From Flammeovirgaceae bacterium (GTDB lineage Bacteria; Bacteroidota; Bacteroidia; Cytophagales; Cyclobacteriaceae), in NCBI GenBank assembly GCA_021300095.1, contig JAJTHV010000041.1, forward strand, positions 1 to 41,586: a stretch of DNA of 41,586 nt. The letters run 5' to 3'. The notes beneath the pieces are model-generated. The model searched no databases. It saw nothing but the letters and a program-made list of their open reading frames with translations, and was not told where the DNA came from. Shown piece by piece: positions 25,801 to 34,835 of the stretch (position 1 is the first letter of the stretch; the number at the start of each line of letters is the position of its first letter). Made by a program: the position numbers and the translations under genes.

Positions 25801-28800
25801 TTGCCATGGCAGGAGCTGCGTTGGTTACTGTCAATGTTTGTTGAACGCTCGCAGCCGCATTGAAATTAGTATTACCGGATTGTGACGCAGTGATGGTGGT
25901 TGAACCTGCACCCACAATGGTAACAGTGCTTCCGCTGATTGTTGCTACTGCAGTATTTGAGCTGGCGTAACTCAAAGTCAAACCGGATGAGGCAGTGGCG
26001 GTTAATCCAAAAGCAGCATCGCCTACTTGTTTGCCCGGCAATGCGTTGAAGGTAATGATTTGGTTGGCTTTATTAACTGTTAAGGTCTGTTGAACATTGG
26101 CAGCTGCATTATAATTTGCATTGCCAACTTGAGATGCGGTAATGATTGTTGAACCTGCTCCTACAATTGTAACAGTGTTGTTGCTTATGGTAGCAGCAGC
26201 CGGATTGGAACTTGCGTAGCTCACGCCTAATGTTGAACTCGCTGTTGCACCAAGTGAGAAGTTGGCATCACCAAACGTTTTCGCGGCAAGCGCGCTAAAT
26301 GAAATGGTTTGACTGGCTTTGTTGACTGTCAATGTTTGCTGAACATCGGCAGCAGCATTGTAGTTTGTATTTCCTGCTTGTGATGCGGTAATGATTGTTG
26401 AACCTGCCCCCACAATAGTAACGGTGTTGCCGCTGATCGTAGCAACAGACGGATTGGAACTTGCATAGCTTACACTCAATGCTGAACTAGCTGTTGCACC
26501 AAGTGAGAAGTTGGCATCACCAAAAGTTTTCGCGGCAAGCGCGCTAAATGAAATGGTTTGACTGGCTTTGTTGACTGTTAAAACTTGTTGAACACTCGCA
26601 GCTGCATTGTAATTCGTATTACCCGATTGTGATGCAGTAATAGTTGTTGACCCTGCTCCCACAATTGTAACGGTGTTGCCGCTTACAGTTGCAACAGCTG
26701 GATTGGAACTGCTGTAGCTAACACCCAATGCTGAGCTCGCTGTTGCACCCAGTGAGAAGTTGGCATCACCAAACGTTGTCGCGGCAAGCGCACCAAATGT
26801 AATCGTTTGATTGGCTTTGTTGACAGTTAATGTTTGTTGAACACTAGGCGCTGGATTAAAACTTCCATTGCCAGCTTGCGAGGCTGTAATGGTTGTTGAA
26901 CCCACTCCAACAATCGAGACAACACCGCCACTAACCGTGGCCACAGCGGTGTTTGAACTAGCGTAACTCACGGGCAAACCTGATGAAGCGGTAGCAGTTA
27001 GCGCGAAGGCAGCATCCCCGAAAGTTTTTGCAGCCAATGCATTGAACGTAATGGTTTGATTTTGTGGAGCTACTGCAGCCGTGGTGAAATTCCATGTTGT
27101 ATTCGTAGAAATTCCAGAAAAGAAATTATTTGATAAATCACTTACTCCAGATGTTATTTCAATCCAATAATCTGTGCTGGCAAGGGGCAAATCACTATCT
27201 GGATTAATTGTAATCATGTTGCCACTGACTGTTACCTGAGGGGAAGGGGAGGTGATGATAACATCTGCAGCGTTATTAGAAACCCTTCTGATTCTAAAGC
27301 TCGTAGTGTTGGCTATTGAAACATTTTCATCAAAAGTTATTACAAAACTGCTGCTTACAGGCACATTGATGGAATTATCGGCTGGAGAAAGTGAAACAAT
27401 AGAAGGAGGTGTAACATCGCCCACTGCTGCAGTAGTAAAGCTCCAGGATGTTGTATTGGTAATGCCCGCAAAGTCGTTTCCAGCAGCATCTTCAAAAGCT
27501 CCAGCCTCGATGTTCACATAATAGCCAATTAAATTTGTTAAGCTCAAATTCGGGTTAATCGTTACGGTTGTACCAGAAACCACCACATTTGGGCTCGGCA
27601 ATGGGTATGATTCAAAAAGCGCATTATCAGAAGCACGCCTGATGCTAATTGTTTTGGTTGCCACCGCTGTTATATTTTCAGAGAAGGTAGCAACCAGATT
27701 AGAAGTCACCGCTACTCCTGTTGCATTGTTTAATGGTGATAAACTTGAAATGGTGGGCGGTATTACATCGGCTGGAGCTGCGGTTGTGAAGTTCCAGGTG
27801 GCGGCATTTGTAATACCCAGAAAGTCGTTACCTGCGGCATCCTCAAATGCACCCACATCTACATTTACATAATAGCCAGTAGAATTAGCGAGGCTTCCCG
27901 TTGGGTTAATTGTAACCGTAGCACCAGAAACAACCACACTTGTATGAGGCAAGGTATACGATTCAAAAACAGAATTATCAGAACTTAGCCTGATGCTGAC
28001 TGTCTTGGTCGCGACTGCCGTCACGTTTTCAGAAAAGGTGGCAATCAGATTTGAAGTCACTGCTACTCCAGTTGCATTGTCTACTGGTGAATAAGATGAA
28101 ATAGTTGGTGGGGTTACATCAGCAGCAGCAGCAGTTGTAAATCTGAATATCGTTGCATTGCTTCCCAAGGTACCTCCCGGGTAATATGAATTAATACCGC
28201 CTACTTGATTGTAAATGGTTCGCGTATCAATCTGAACCCTGTACGCAACTGAGTATTCGAAGCTTGCTGTTGGATTAATTGTAACTACCCCGCCAGCTGT
28301 GGTCACATTCGAAGAAGGGATGGTGTAGGTTTCGAAAACACTATTGTCGGAGTTACGAATGATAGAAATTATTTCTGTGTTAGTAAGCGCAACCAGAGAG
28401 CCAAATGCAATGGTAAGATTGGTATTCACCGGTACATTGGTCGCGTCAAATGAAGGTGAAAGCAATTCTGGTTGAACGATAACATCTAACGTACGTGAAG
28501 GTCCTGAACCACAAGCGTTGGTAGGCGTTACGGTAATTGTTTTTGAGCCCAATGGATTGGGGAACCACGAAATAGATGCTGTATTTCCGCTGGGCGAAAT
28601 AAGCGCACCGGTTCCCCCACTCCACGCATACGTATTGCCCACTACATTGACAACGGAATAAGGGGTCAGTATAGATCGTGTTGGCGTTGCACTGCCTGTA
28701 ATAACGGAAGGCATTGCGGGCACATCATTAACAGTAATGGTGAAAGAATTTGACGCTCCGCTATAGCATCGGTTCGTTACCTCGATTGTATACGTTCCTG

Positions 28801-29998
28801 CCTGTGAAGGTTGAATGTTATTAAAGGTCATCGTGGTGAGTGCATCCGTATTCCCATCAAAATCGACTACAACCCCGTTCTTCTTTAATGTTCGCGTTGC
28901 CACTTCATCGCCAATTCCATATTCTGGAATAACTAAATTATCTCCAATACAAACTGAAAAATTAGAGGGCGCGGTATCTGAAATCGGGAAACAAAGGGTT
29001 TGAGACCTACTCCTCATTATTCCTTTAGAGACAGTAGTTAAAAAAATGTCACCACCAGAAAGCGTTGCACCTGGGCCTTCATAATACGCCAATCCTTCTA
29101 TTGCGGTAATGTCATCTGTGCGTCCACTTGGCACGCTCACCCATGATGTGCCATGATTTACCGACCTTAGTAAAACACCTCCATCACCACATGCATAAAG
29201 TCCGAAATTTGGACAGCAACCTGTTCCATTATTTACACTGGCATCATAATACGATGTAACCTTATTCAAGTTTGCAGTTGATCCGCTTGTCAGCGTAGAC
29301 CAAGTAGCGCCATCGTCAATTGATTTTAGTATCCATCCATTGTTACCAACAGCAAATAAGTCACCTGCTATTCCACCAATGGAACGAAAATCTCTTGTTC
29401 CAGAACCAGGTGTAGTAACAGTCCAAGTAGTCCCGCCATTACTACTACGGCAAACCGTTCGGTTTGCACCTACAGCAATTGCAAATGATCCGCTAAATGT
29501 CACTGAATTAAGAGCGTTAGTAGTATTGCTTGTTTGAGCTATCCATGTAGCTCCACCATCTGTTGTTTTAAAAATTTTCCCTGCCAACCCTACAACCCAA
29601 CCCGTTGTTGTGTTTTGCATGATTATATCCATCAGGCTTGGAGAACCGGAGATCGTAACTACACTCCAGGTAGAGCCTCCATCCGTAGAGCGAGCCACTT
29701 TATCAGCACCAACCGCAAGAATGGTATTGGTTCCAATTAATGTTACCGCTTTGAAGTTAGTTGTAACACCCGGATTAAAAATCGTTTCAACACTTCCGTT
29801 TCGTTTTAGGATCAAACCTTGATCCCCCACGGCAAACAGGTCGCGGCCACGCGATTCCATATCTCTAATTACTTTTGAACTTGGATTGGTAAGTGTCCAA
29901 GAATTCTGTGAGAAGGACGGAGTAATTGAAAAAAAACCGATGACTAGGATAATCACTATTCTAGCACATTGATAATAGTTTTGTTTAATGAGGTTCAT
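22892..29998 (-). CDS. giant modular T9SS-exported surface protein (2,368 residues)
   Basis: Signal peptide (residues 1-30), then a BNR/YCF48-like propeller (about 31-340; motifs such as RSTDGGSTWSVV and KTTDGGATWIAQ), an Ig/PKD-like part (about 345-510), four SbsA Ig-like (Big_5) modules (about 512-979), 13 near-tandem 83-residue MBG-like modules, one more Big_5 module between modules 5 and 6 (1395-1510), an Asp-box-free Ig-like 'choice-of-anchor D' domain (about 2179-2280) and a C-terminal T9SS sorting domain (about 2290-2368, ISVYPNPGKDVFMIEAP ... GLYYIQL). The layout is that of an adhesin-like fibre with a propeller head, exported by T9SS. ATG 29998 is the start. No adjacent exporter genes. 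Confidence 0.93.
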   Translation of the reverse strand: MNLIKQNYYQCARIVIILVIGFFSITPSFSQNSWTLTNPSSKVIRDMESRGRDLFAVGDQGLILKRNGSVETIFNPGVTTNFKAVTLIGTNTILAVGADKVARSTDGGSTWSVVTISGSPSLMDIIMQNTTTGWVVGLAGKIFKTTDGGATWIAQTSNTTNALNSVTFSGSFAIAVGANRTVCRSSNGGTTWTVTTPGSGTRDFRSIGGIAGDLFAVGNNGWILKSIDDGATWSTLTSGSTANLNKVTSYYDASVNNGTGCCPNFGLYACGDGGVLLRSVNHGTSWVSVPSGRTDDITAIEGLAYYEGPGATLSGGDIFLTTVSKGIMRSRSQTLCFPISDTAPSNFSVCIGDNLVIPEYGIGDEVATRTLKKNGVVVDFDGNTDALTTMTFNNIQPSQAGTYTIEVTNRCYSGASNSFTITVNDVPAMPSVITGSATPTRSILTPYSVVNVVGNTYAWSGGTGALISPSGNTASISWFPNPLGSKTITVTPTNACGSGPSRTLDVIVQPELLSPSFDATNVPVNTNLTIAFGSLVALTNTEIISIIRNSDNSVFETYTIPSSNVTTAGGVVTINPTASFEYSVAYRVQIDTRTIYNQVGGINSYYPGGTLGSNATIFRFTTAAAADVTPPTISSYSPVDNATGVAVTSNLIATFSENVTAVATKTVSIRLSSDNSVFESYTLPHTSVVVSGATVTINPTGSLANSTGYYVNVDVGAFEDAAGNDFLGITNAATWNFTTAAPADVIPPTISSLSPLNNATGVAVTSNLVATFSENITAVATKTISIRRASDNALFESYPLPSPNVVVSGTTVTINPNLSLTNLIGYYVNIEAGAFEDAAGNDFAGITNTTSWSFTTAAVGDVTPPSIVSLSPADNSINVPVSSSFVITFDENVSIANTTSFRIRRVSNNAADVIITSPSPQVTVSGNMITINPDSDLPLASTDYWIEITSGVSDLSNNFFSGISTNTTWNFTTAAVAPQNQTITFNALAAKTFGDAAFALTATASSGLPVSYASSNTAVATVSGGVVSIVGVGSTTITASQAGNGSFNPAPSVQQTLTVNKANQTITFGALAATTFGDANFSLGATASSALGVSYSSSNPAVATVSGNTVTIVGAGSTTITASQSGNTNYNAAASVQQVLTVNKASQTISFSALAAKTFGDANFSLGATASSALSVSYASSNPSVATISGNTVTIVGAGSTIITASQAGNTNYNAAADVQQTLTVNKASQTISFSALAAKTFGDANFSLGATASSTLGVSYASSNPAAATISNNTVTIVGAGSTIITASQVGNANYNAAANVQQTLTVNKANQIITFNALPGKQVGDAAFGLTATASSGLTLSYASSNTAVATISGSTVTIVGAGSTTITASQSGNTNFNAAASVQQTLTVTNAAPAMAIQSLTPVDNATEVDGSINLSITFNQNVDIGTGTISILRSDNDALVTSLSNFSGAITISGATATFNFPVNLPAGTGVYVNISAGYLRSAADASNTLPGISNKTTWNFTVGKLDQTITFNSLAAKTFGNPNFDLTAAASSGLPITYSSSNTSVATISGSTVMIVGAGSTTITASQSGNSTFNAATSVQQLLTVNKANQTISFSALDAKTFGDANFALSATTSSGLAVTFSSSNTSVATVSGNTVTILNSGSATITASQSGNANFNAAATVQQTLTVNKAPQTISFSSLAVKTFGDASFIVGATASSGLAVTFTSSNTSIATVSGNTITLMGAGSTVITASQAGNSNFNAAANVQQTLVVNKADQTITFSSLQTKTFGDAAFGLSASASSALAVSYSSNNPSVATVSGNIVTIVGAGSTTITASQGGNANINSAPIVQQTLTVNKANQTISFTAIPAKQVGDPAFNLTATSSSGLPIIFTSSNTAVATLSGSSVTIVGAGSSTMTATQAGNVNYNAASAERVLTVSNPTLQNQTITFNALLAKTFGDAAFAISATASSGLPVTFGSSNTSVATISGNTVTIIGAGVTTITAQQSGNSTFNAAPVVQQTLTVNKAAQTLSFATLPIKTFGDALFTLSATSSAALPVSFSSSNTAVATVSGSTVTIVGAGSTIISATQGGDANYNAATAVNQSLTVNKATQTITFGSLVAKNVSDPPFSLNATASSGLTVTYTSSNLSVATVIGSTVTIVGQGTTTITASQNGNSNYSAASNVSQILTVSGNTTTRVISLSGDMTFGNVIIPNTLVRPLTISNAGNSSLEITQINVPARYSVDVTTGTIAPGNTLVVNITFAPDAPKPYDGVINITSNATAGINQIAVTGVGALVTALEDDPAFRKSISVYPNPGKDVFMIEAPSLTSLHSIIVDGAGRVVLEADLFEKSLGNYELNLLDLNQGLYYIQLTTDSGIKTIRILKL
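23465..25468 (-). repeat. in-frame modules 6-13 of the giant protein (about 249 bp each)
   Basis: Eight tandem copies of an 83-85 residue unit (residues 1511-2178) with the core QTITFxxLxAKTFGDAxF, then SSNTxVATxSGxTVTIVGAGSTTITASQxGN and an ending VQQTLTVNKA. The units diverge mainly at the same positions. They are coding repeats in the giant surface protein, not a CRISPR array or satellite. Confidence 0.9.
25817..27061 (-). repeat. in-frame modules 1-5 of the giant protein (249 bp each)
   Basis: Five exact 83-residue units (residues 980-1394). Units 2 to 4 are the most alike. The stretch 26261-26330 recurs at a 249-base offset at 26510-26579 with one or two differences, which points to recent in-frame duplication. 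Confidence 0.9.
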
Positions 29999-30178
29999 AC
30001 AATGGGGTTTTTAGTAAATAAGGCGATGTAAAAGTGCCTTTAAACCCAGCGTTGGAGTATTGGGGAAATACCGTAAAGGTGATGAGGGGGTTCCCTTAGT
30101 GTAAGTTAAGAGTTGACAAGGGGCAATTAAAGAATGGCAAAGCGAAGCAAATTTTCATCAACTGCCTTTTGCAAATTG

Positions 30179-30820
30179 TCAACTGATTGACGTGAGGCCC
30201 TCTTTAATCGCGAACTTCACCAAATCAACATCATTCTTGAATTGCAATTTGTCCATCACATTTTTCTTGTGGACTTCCACGGTGCGTGGACTGATATGGA
30301 GGTGATCGGCTATTTCTTTGTGTGACAAACCCCTGCTGAATGCTTTAATGAAATCTAATTCTCTGTCCGAAAGCAATGCCATTTGACCACTCTTTCCTTG
30401 TGAGGCTTTGAGCAAAAGTTCGGTGAATTGCCCCGCATAAAATGTGCGTCCGGCTTTCAGTGCTTCGAGCGCTTCAAGATAGGTGTCTTTTCCTGAGTCT
30501 TTAGAAATCATTCCTTCCACTCCAATGTCGCGGCATTGCTTTACGGGGGCATCGTCTTTTAATGCGGTTAAAATCAGAATTTTGATTTTGGATTGTTTGG
30601 ATTTCAACCACTCTGCTATTTCTAATCCACTTTTTCCGGGAAGCTGGATATCCAGCACACAAATATCGGGAGCGGCTTCTTCCAGTTGAGAAAAAAATTC
30701 TTCGGCATTACCTGCTGTTGCTACTACCTTGAAACTCAAATTTCCAAGCAGCATGGCACGAATGCCATCGCGAATAAGCTTGTGATCGTCCACCAAAAAA
30801 ATACGGAGTGGTTGGTTCAT
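30179..30820 (-). CDS. NarL/LuxR-family response regulator
   Basis: 213 residues: receiver domain with acidic pair (DDH), phospho-acceptor Asp57 (CVLDIQLPGKSG), Thr85 and Lys107, then a LuxR-type HTH (about 148-213, LSDRELDFIKAFSRGLSHKEIA ... PRTVEVHKKNV). It overlaps the histidine-kinase gene by four bases (ATGA), so the two form a two-component system. Target genes are not known; the giant T9SS gene is downstream on the same strand after about 180 bases of DNA without a clear promoter. Confidence 0.93.
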   Translation of the reverse strand: MNQPLRIFLVDDHKLIRDGIRAMLLGNLSFKVVATAGNAEEFFSQLEEAAPDICVLDIQLPGKSGLEIAEWLKSKQSKIKILILTALKDDAPVKQCRDIGVEGMISKDSGKDTYLEALEALKAGRTFYAGQFTELLLKASQGKSGQMALLSDRELDFIKAFSRGLSHKEIADHLHISPRTVEVHKKNVMDKLQFKNDVDLVKFAIKEGLTSIS

Positions 30821-32775
30821 GAAATCTGGGGCAACTCGATAACAAATGTACTGCCTTTGCCAGGTTGGCTTATAACCGATACCCGTCCTTGATTTCGTTC
30901 AATTAATTCCTTCACCAGCAGCAACCCGATGCCTGCACCCTTTTCAACTGAATTGCCGATCTTCTGCGTGCTCTCTTCCATTTTAAATAACTTAGCTAAG
31001 TCATGCTCGTTCATGCCGATACCTTGATCGGATATTTTCAATTGCACTTTACCCAGCTTAACTTCAGTTGTCAAGTCAATATGCTGACCCGATTCCGAAA
31101 ATTTAATCGCGTTGCTAATCAGATTCCGCAAGGCAATAATCATCATGGATCGATCGGCCGTTACGTTGATCTCCGATGATACATGATTGAGAATACCTAT
31201 TTTTTTTCCTGCTGCCATCGTATCCAAATGTGCGATACTCTGTTGTGTTACCTCGTGTAAAGAAATCAGGCTCGGATTGAACGGCAACTTGCCGATTTGG
31301 ACCAGCGACCATTCCAACAGGTTATTTAACAGTCCTTTCAAATCTTTGGCAGACTGCAGTGTGCTGTCTAAAAATTCTTTTAATTCTTCTTTCGTAGCAT
31401 GTTGGCTGTTTTGACTCAAGCTTTCAATAATCGTATTGAATGCGTCCACAGGGTTTCGCAAGTCATGAGAAATCACGGCAAACATGCGATCTTTAAAACT
31501 ATTTAGCTTCCGGAGATCAGAATTTTTATCATTTAATTCCAACGCAACACGTTTTTTGAAATTATATCGATTATACAGCACCGCAGCTAAAATCAAAATG
31601 AGCACCGATATAATTGACAGACCGATTTGCCATTGTCGAGCCGATGCTGCCTCTAGAGTTTTTACCTGATTCAATTGTTCTAACTCGTGCATCTGTCGCT
31701 CTTTTCTTTCAAAATCGTAGGCGGCATTGAGCTCATCAATGGCGCGTTCTTTACTTTCTGTCAATACTGAATCTTTGTATTGCATTTGCTTCTCCAACGA
31801 TGCCAAGGCATTGGTCATATCTCCCTTGCCTTTGTAGGCATTGTACCTCGTTTGATATACATCGAAGTAATGATTCCACGCTACATCCGTTTGCACAATC
31901 CGCAAAGCGCTATCGCTATACTGAATTGCTTTATCATACTGTTTCAACCCAACAAAGGCATCAGACGTATTTTGATAAACAAAAAACTGATCGTACGTAG
32001 CACCGAGCAATTTATTCACAGCAAATTCCTCCTTGTATTTTTGAATTGAGCTTGTAAACTTTCCTTGCTCATAGTCGCTGATGCCCCATTGTGAATAACT
32101 GATGGCCTGACAACGTAAACAGTTAATTTTTTTTGCTAACCTCACCGCGACTGTCAATACGCTGTCAATGGAAGGATACTTCTTTTCAGCCGAATACACC
32201 GTAGAAATTGCGTTGAGTGCACGAATAATATTGATTGTGTCCTTTTGAAGAATACTTATGTCGATAGACTCGATATAATACTTCTTTGCCTCCGAAGCGC
32301 GCGCGTCTTGCAAAGCTAAATCATCGCCCAATCGCTTGAGGCTTCGGGCCAGCATTTTCTGGTCGCCAATTCTTCTGAATATCTTCTCTGCTTTCAAATT
32401 GAAAGACATAGCTTCAGCATATTTTGCTCGAAAGTTTAAGATATATCCTGCGCCAATGTAGGCCCGGCCAAGCGTAGGTTCATCGGTATCTTTTTCAAGT
32501 AATGGTATGGCTGCCTGATAATAAAATCCAGCGCTGTCGTACAATGCGCGGTCTAATGAAAGTTCGGCTTTCCAGAAGTAAAGGTGCCCTAATTTGTAGT
32601 TGTTATTGATTGCTGATTGACGGATCCAGTGATTGATCGCTAGTAAAACGCTATCGTTCCTTATCTTTCGAAGCTCCGGCATCTGAGCGATAAACTCATT
32701 TGCCTTACCTTCAAATTTAAATTCCTGCGCCAACAATGGAGCGGATATTATGAGGAGAAAAAATATCCTTTTCAT
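30817..32775 (-). CDS. TPR-containing membrane histidine kinase
   Basis: 652 residues: signal peptide (MKRIFFLLIISAPLLAQ), periplasmic TPR-like helical repeats (about 60-335), a coiled coil (335-380), one transmembrane helix (about 383-401), then HisKA with phospho-acceptor His437 (AVISHDLRNPVDAF) and an ATP-binding domain (NLISNAIKFSESG, DQGIGMNE, GAGIGLLLVKEL). The TPR sensor plus HisKA layout is common in Bacteroidota. It is unusual for a HisKA-type kinase to pair with a NarL-type regulator, which more often pairs with HisKA_3 kinases, although this is known in the phylum. The ligand is unknown. Confidence 0.92.
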   Translation of the reverse strand: MKRIFFLLIISAPLLAQEFKFEGKANEFIAQMPELRKIRNDSVLLAINHWIRQSAINNNYKLGHLYFWKAELSLDRALYDSAGFYYQAAIPLLEKDTDEPTLGRAYIGAGYILNFRAKYAEAMSFNLKAEKIFRRIGDQKMLARSLKRLGDDLALQDARASEAKKYYIESIDISILQKDTINIIRALNAISTVYSAEKKYPSIDSVLTVAVRLAKKINCLRCQAISYSQWGISDYEQGKFTSSIQKYKEEFAVNKLLGATYDQFFVYQNTSDAFVGLKQYDKAIQYSDSALRIVQTDVAWNHYFDVYQTRYNAYKGKGDMTNALASLEKQMQYKDSVLTESKERAIDELNAAYDFERKERQMHELEQLNQVKTLEAASARQWQIGLSIISVLILILAAVLYNRYNFKKRVALELNDKNSDLRKLNSFKDRMFAVISHDLRNPVDAFNTIIESLSQNSQHATKEELKEFLDSTLQSAKDLKGLLNNLLEWSLVQIGKLPFNPSLISLHEVTQQSIAHLDTMAAGKKIGILNHVSSEINVTADRSMMIIALRNLISNAIKFSESGQHIDLTTEVKLGKVQLKISDQGIGMNEHDLAKLFKMEESTQKIGNSVEKGAGIGLLLVKELIERNQGRVSVISQPGKGSTFVIELPQIS

Positions 32776-32877
32776 TAGCTAATATATAGGGTAAAGTACA
32801 GAAAAGCAGTCAGAAGAAAAAGCTTTTAAAAACCCGCCACTTAACTAATCATTTTAAAACCCTAAAATAAGCGTATT

Positions 32878-33297
32878 TCAGACTTTCTTATGATGCTCTG
32901 CCATTTCGATTACGGCTTTGAGCATACCCAACATACCTATCCCTAAACCCAAACAACCAATAGCTAATTCATTGAGGATTGGATTGCGGGAAATCAATGT
33001 GCCGAACAAACCGATGCCAACAAAAAACGCTACCATGATCGCCACTGCGAAAATAAACCGTTTCGCGTACTTCGGATTTTCAAAGACACGCTTCGAAATA
33101 TTGTTTTGGGTTTTCGTAGTGTCTTGCAAGGTAGAAAAACTTACGCCTAACCCCAGAAACATAAGTCCCTTGTTGATGTCGGGAAAAGAAACATCTCCAC
33201 TCATGATCATCTGACGATAGCAATAATAAATCGAAACGATCAAAAAAGGATATTGCAAATAACTGATGATGTGAAAAATCTTTTTAGCATCCGGCAT
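32878..33297 (-). CDS. four-helix membrane protein of unknown function
   Basis: 139 residues, with four hydrophobic segments (about 9-27, 44-58, 81-103, 108-132) and charged loops including FSTLQDTTKTQNNISKRVF. I do not recognise the family. It lies 39 bases after the M23 peptidase gene in the same direction and may be the last gene of that operon. ATG 33295-33297. Confidence 0.65.
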   Translation of the reverse strand: MPDAKKIFHIISYLQYPFLIVSIYYCYRQMIMSGDVSFPDINKGLMFLGLGVSFSTLQDTTKTQNNISKRVFENPKYAKRFIFAVAIMVAFFVGIGLFGTLISRNPILNELAIGCLGLGIGMLGMLKAVIEMAEHHKKV

Positions 33298-33336
33298 AGA
33301 AAGAAAAGTTTAGGTAAAAAAAGCAGTACAAGAAAC

Positions 33337-33858
33337 TCATTTTTTTGATATGTACGTGATAGGATTCAGATAAAACATTTTCTTCCAGCCTTGTTCGCTT
33401 TGATCAATTCGCCCTAAATAGGGAAATAAGGTAATAATGCTATAGTGCAGATGCGGAGGCTTGCCTTTGGCATTTCCTGTATCACCAACAGTGCCGATGC
33501 GAGCGCCAACCTTTACAAAAGAAAACATCTTTTCATCGATAGAATTCAAATGCGCGAAATAATGAACACGCCACTTTGCCCCCAGCACCAGCACTACTTT
33601 GCCGCCCACGTTCAATTCACCCGTCCACAAAACAATACCATCTGTTGATGATAGTACCGATACACCGCGCTTCGCGAAAATATCTACTCCTTTGTGAACG
33701 CCTGATTTTCCCCAGGGCGAATACCAAAAAGACTTTGCATGATAACTGGTTGCGTTCGCACCTTCCACCGGCATAACCATCCGCTGAGGTAAAAGAAACC
33801 CAATGAGAACAATGGCCAACAAAACATATTGCCACCGAATGCGCAGGCAAACAAACAT
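33337..33858 (-). CDS. M23/LytM-family peptidoglycan metallopeptidase
   Basis: 173 residues: N-terminal membrane anchor or signal (about 8-27), then the M23 domain with zinc ligands His55 and Asp59 (HKGVD), His103 (YFAHL) and His136-x-His138 (PPHLHYS). All catalytic positions are present, so it should be active on peptidoglycan cross-links or peptides. Four bases after the alpha/beta hydrolase gene, so co-transcribed. Confidence 0.93.
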   Translation of the reverse strand: MFVCLRIRWQYVLLAIVLIGFLLPQRMVMPVEGANATSYHAKSFWYSPWGKSGVHKGVDIFAKRGVSVLSSTDGIVLWTGELNVGGKVVLVLGAKWRVHYFAHLNSIDEKMFSFVKVGARIGTVGDTGNAKGKPPHLHYSIITLFPYLGRIDQSEQGWKKMFYLNPITYISKK

Positions 33859-33862
33859 TTTT

Positions 33863-34828
33863 CTAATGCTGATTTGATTTTCGATTTAAAAATTGATGAA
33901 TATCGTTTTTCCACGCATCACGATACTTCAACAGATATCTTTCATGACCTGCCTCGGAATAGATCTTCAGAAACTTCTCTCCGGCAAGGTTGGAGAAAAT
34001 CGCTTGAGTCTCTTCCCTACTCACCCGATTGTCTTTCGCTCCATAAAGTAATAAAGTCGGACAATTAATTTTTGATGCGTACGCAACAGGGTTGTGGCCG
34101 AATGCCCAAAACCCATTCTGAACTCCGCCCCAAAATACAATCATCGAAGCAAATGGAAATGAAGGCAGCTTCATAAGGCGAAAACGCGCTTGGACTGTTT
34201 GACACATGGTTCCAAACGGACATTCGATAATGATTCCTTTTACATGCATTGGATCATCGGCTAATGCTTTCATGAGAGCAACAGCACCCATCGAAACGCC
34301 AAATAAATAAATGGTTTGCTCGCCTTGTTTTTGTATGTATTCAAATGCCGTTCGCACTTGCGTTGCTTCCTCAAAACCAATGGTGGTTTGGTTTCCTTCT
34401 GAATTGCCGGAACCCATAAAATCAACTAACAAGGTGTTGTACCCAAATTGTTGGAATATTTCCGCATGATCCAGCAAGGAAGATTTTTCGGCTGCATAGC
34501 CATGAAATAAAATAATCGTTCCGATGGCATTCGCTTGTTTCACATACCAACATTCGATCTTGCGATTGCTCTGCAACACAACCGTTTCAAATGGAACTGC
34601 TGGCGTCTTCGAGCTAACAGGCCGTGGGTTTTGCACACCGGTAAAAAGCGACTTTAATGCAACAGATGATGCGTCATTATTGATCTTCTTGCCTAAGGCC
34701 GGCTCCTCAAAATGTGTAAAGCGGTAAGAGTGAATGATTGCCAATACATTTGCAAAGACAAAACCAACAGCCACCAACCAAATGCTGAATCTCACGATCT
34801 TCCTTTTGGTAAAGTGAAGCGCCATCAT
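33863..34828 (-). CDS. alpha/beta hydrolase
   Basis: 321 residues with an N-terminal hydrophobic segment (signal or anchor, about 14-30), then the fold: HGYAAEKSS oxyanion loop, nucleophile elbow GVSMGA, catalytic Asp in YGAKDNRVS and His in EAGHERYL. The BAAT/acyl-CoA or general esterase class cannot be told apart. Between the M23 gene (four bases) and the DUF2071 gene (seven bases). Possibly envelope-located because of the N-terminal segment. Confidence 0.9.
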   Translation of the reverse strand: MMALHFTKRKIVRFSIWLVAVGFVFANVLAIIHSYRFTHFEEPALGKKINNDASSVALKSLFTGVQNPRPVSSKTPAVPFETVVLQSNRKIECWYVKQANAIGTIILFHGYAAEKSSLLDHAEIFQQFGYNTLLVDFMGSGNSEGNQTTIGFEEATQVRTAFEYIQKQGEQTIYLFGVSMGAVALMKALADDPMHVKGIIIECPFGTMCQTVQARFRLMKLPSFPFASMIVFWGGVQNGFWAFGHNPVAYASKINCPTLLLYGAKDNRVSREETQAIFSNLAGEKFLKIYSEAGHERYLLKYRDAWKNDIHQFLNRKSNQH

Positions 34829-34835
34829 CGCAAGG

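Noticed and set aside
23465-27061. Regular 249-bp spacing that could be mistaken for an array or satellite
   Set aside because: Units are in frame, diverged only at the amino-acid variable positions and code for Ig-like modules, so they are protein repeats.
23247-28872. Several plus-strand ORFs of 60-140 residues inside the giant gene
   Set aside because: They are shadows of the low-complexity repeats in the coding strand and show no domain or start signal.
32395-32405. CAAATTGAAAG within the kinase gene, a possible third palindrome copy
   Set aside because: Only the short core of one arm matches and it is inside conserved coding sequence.
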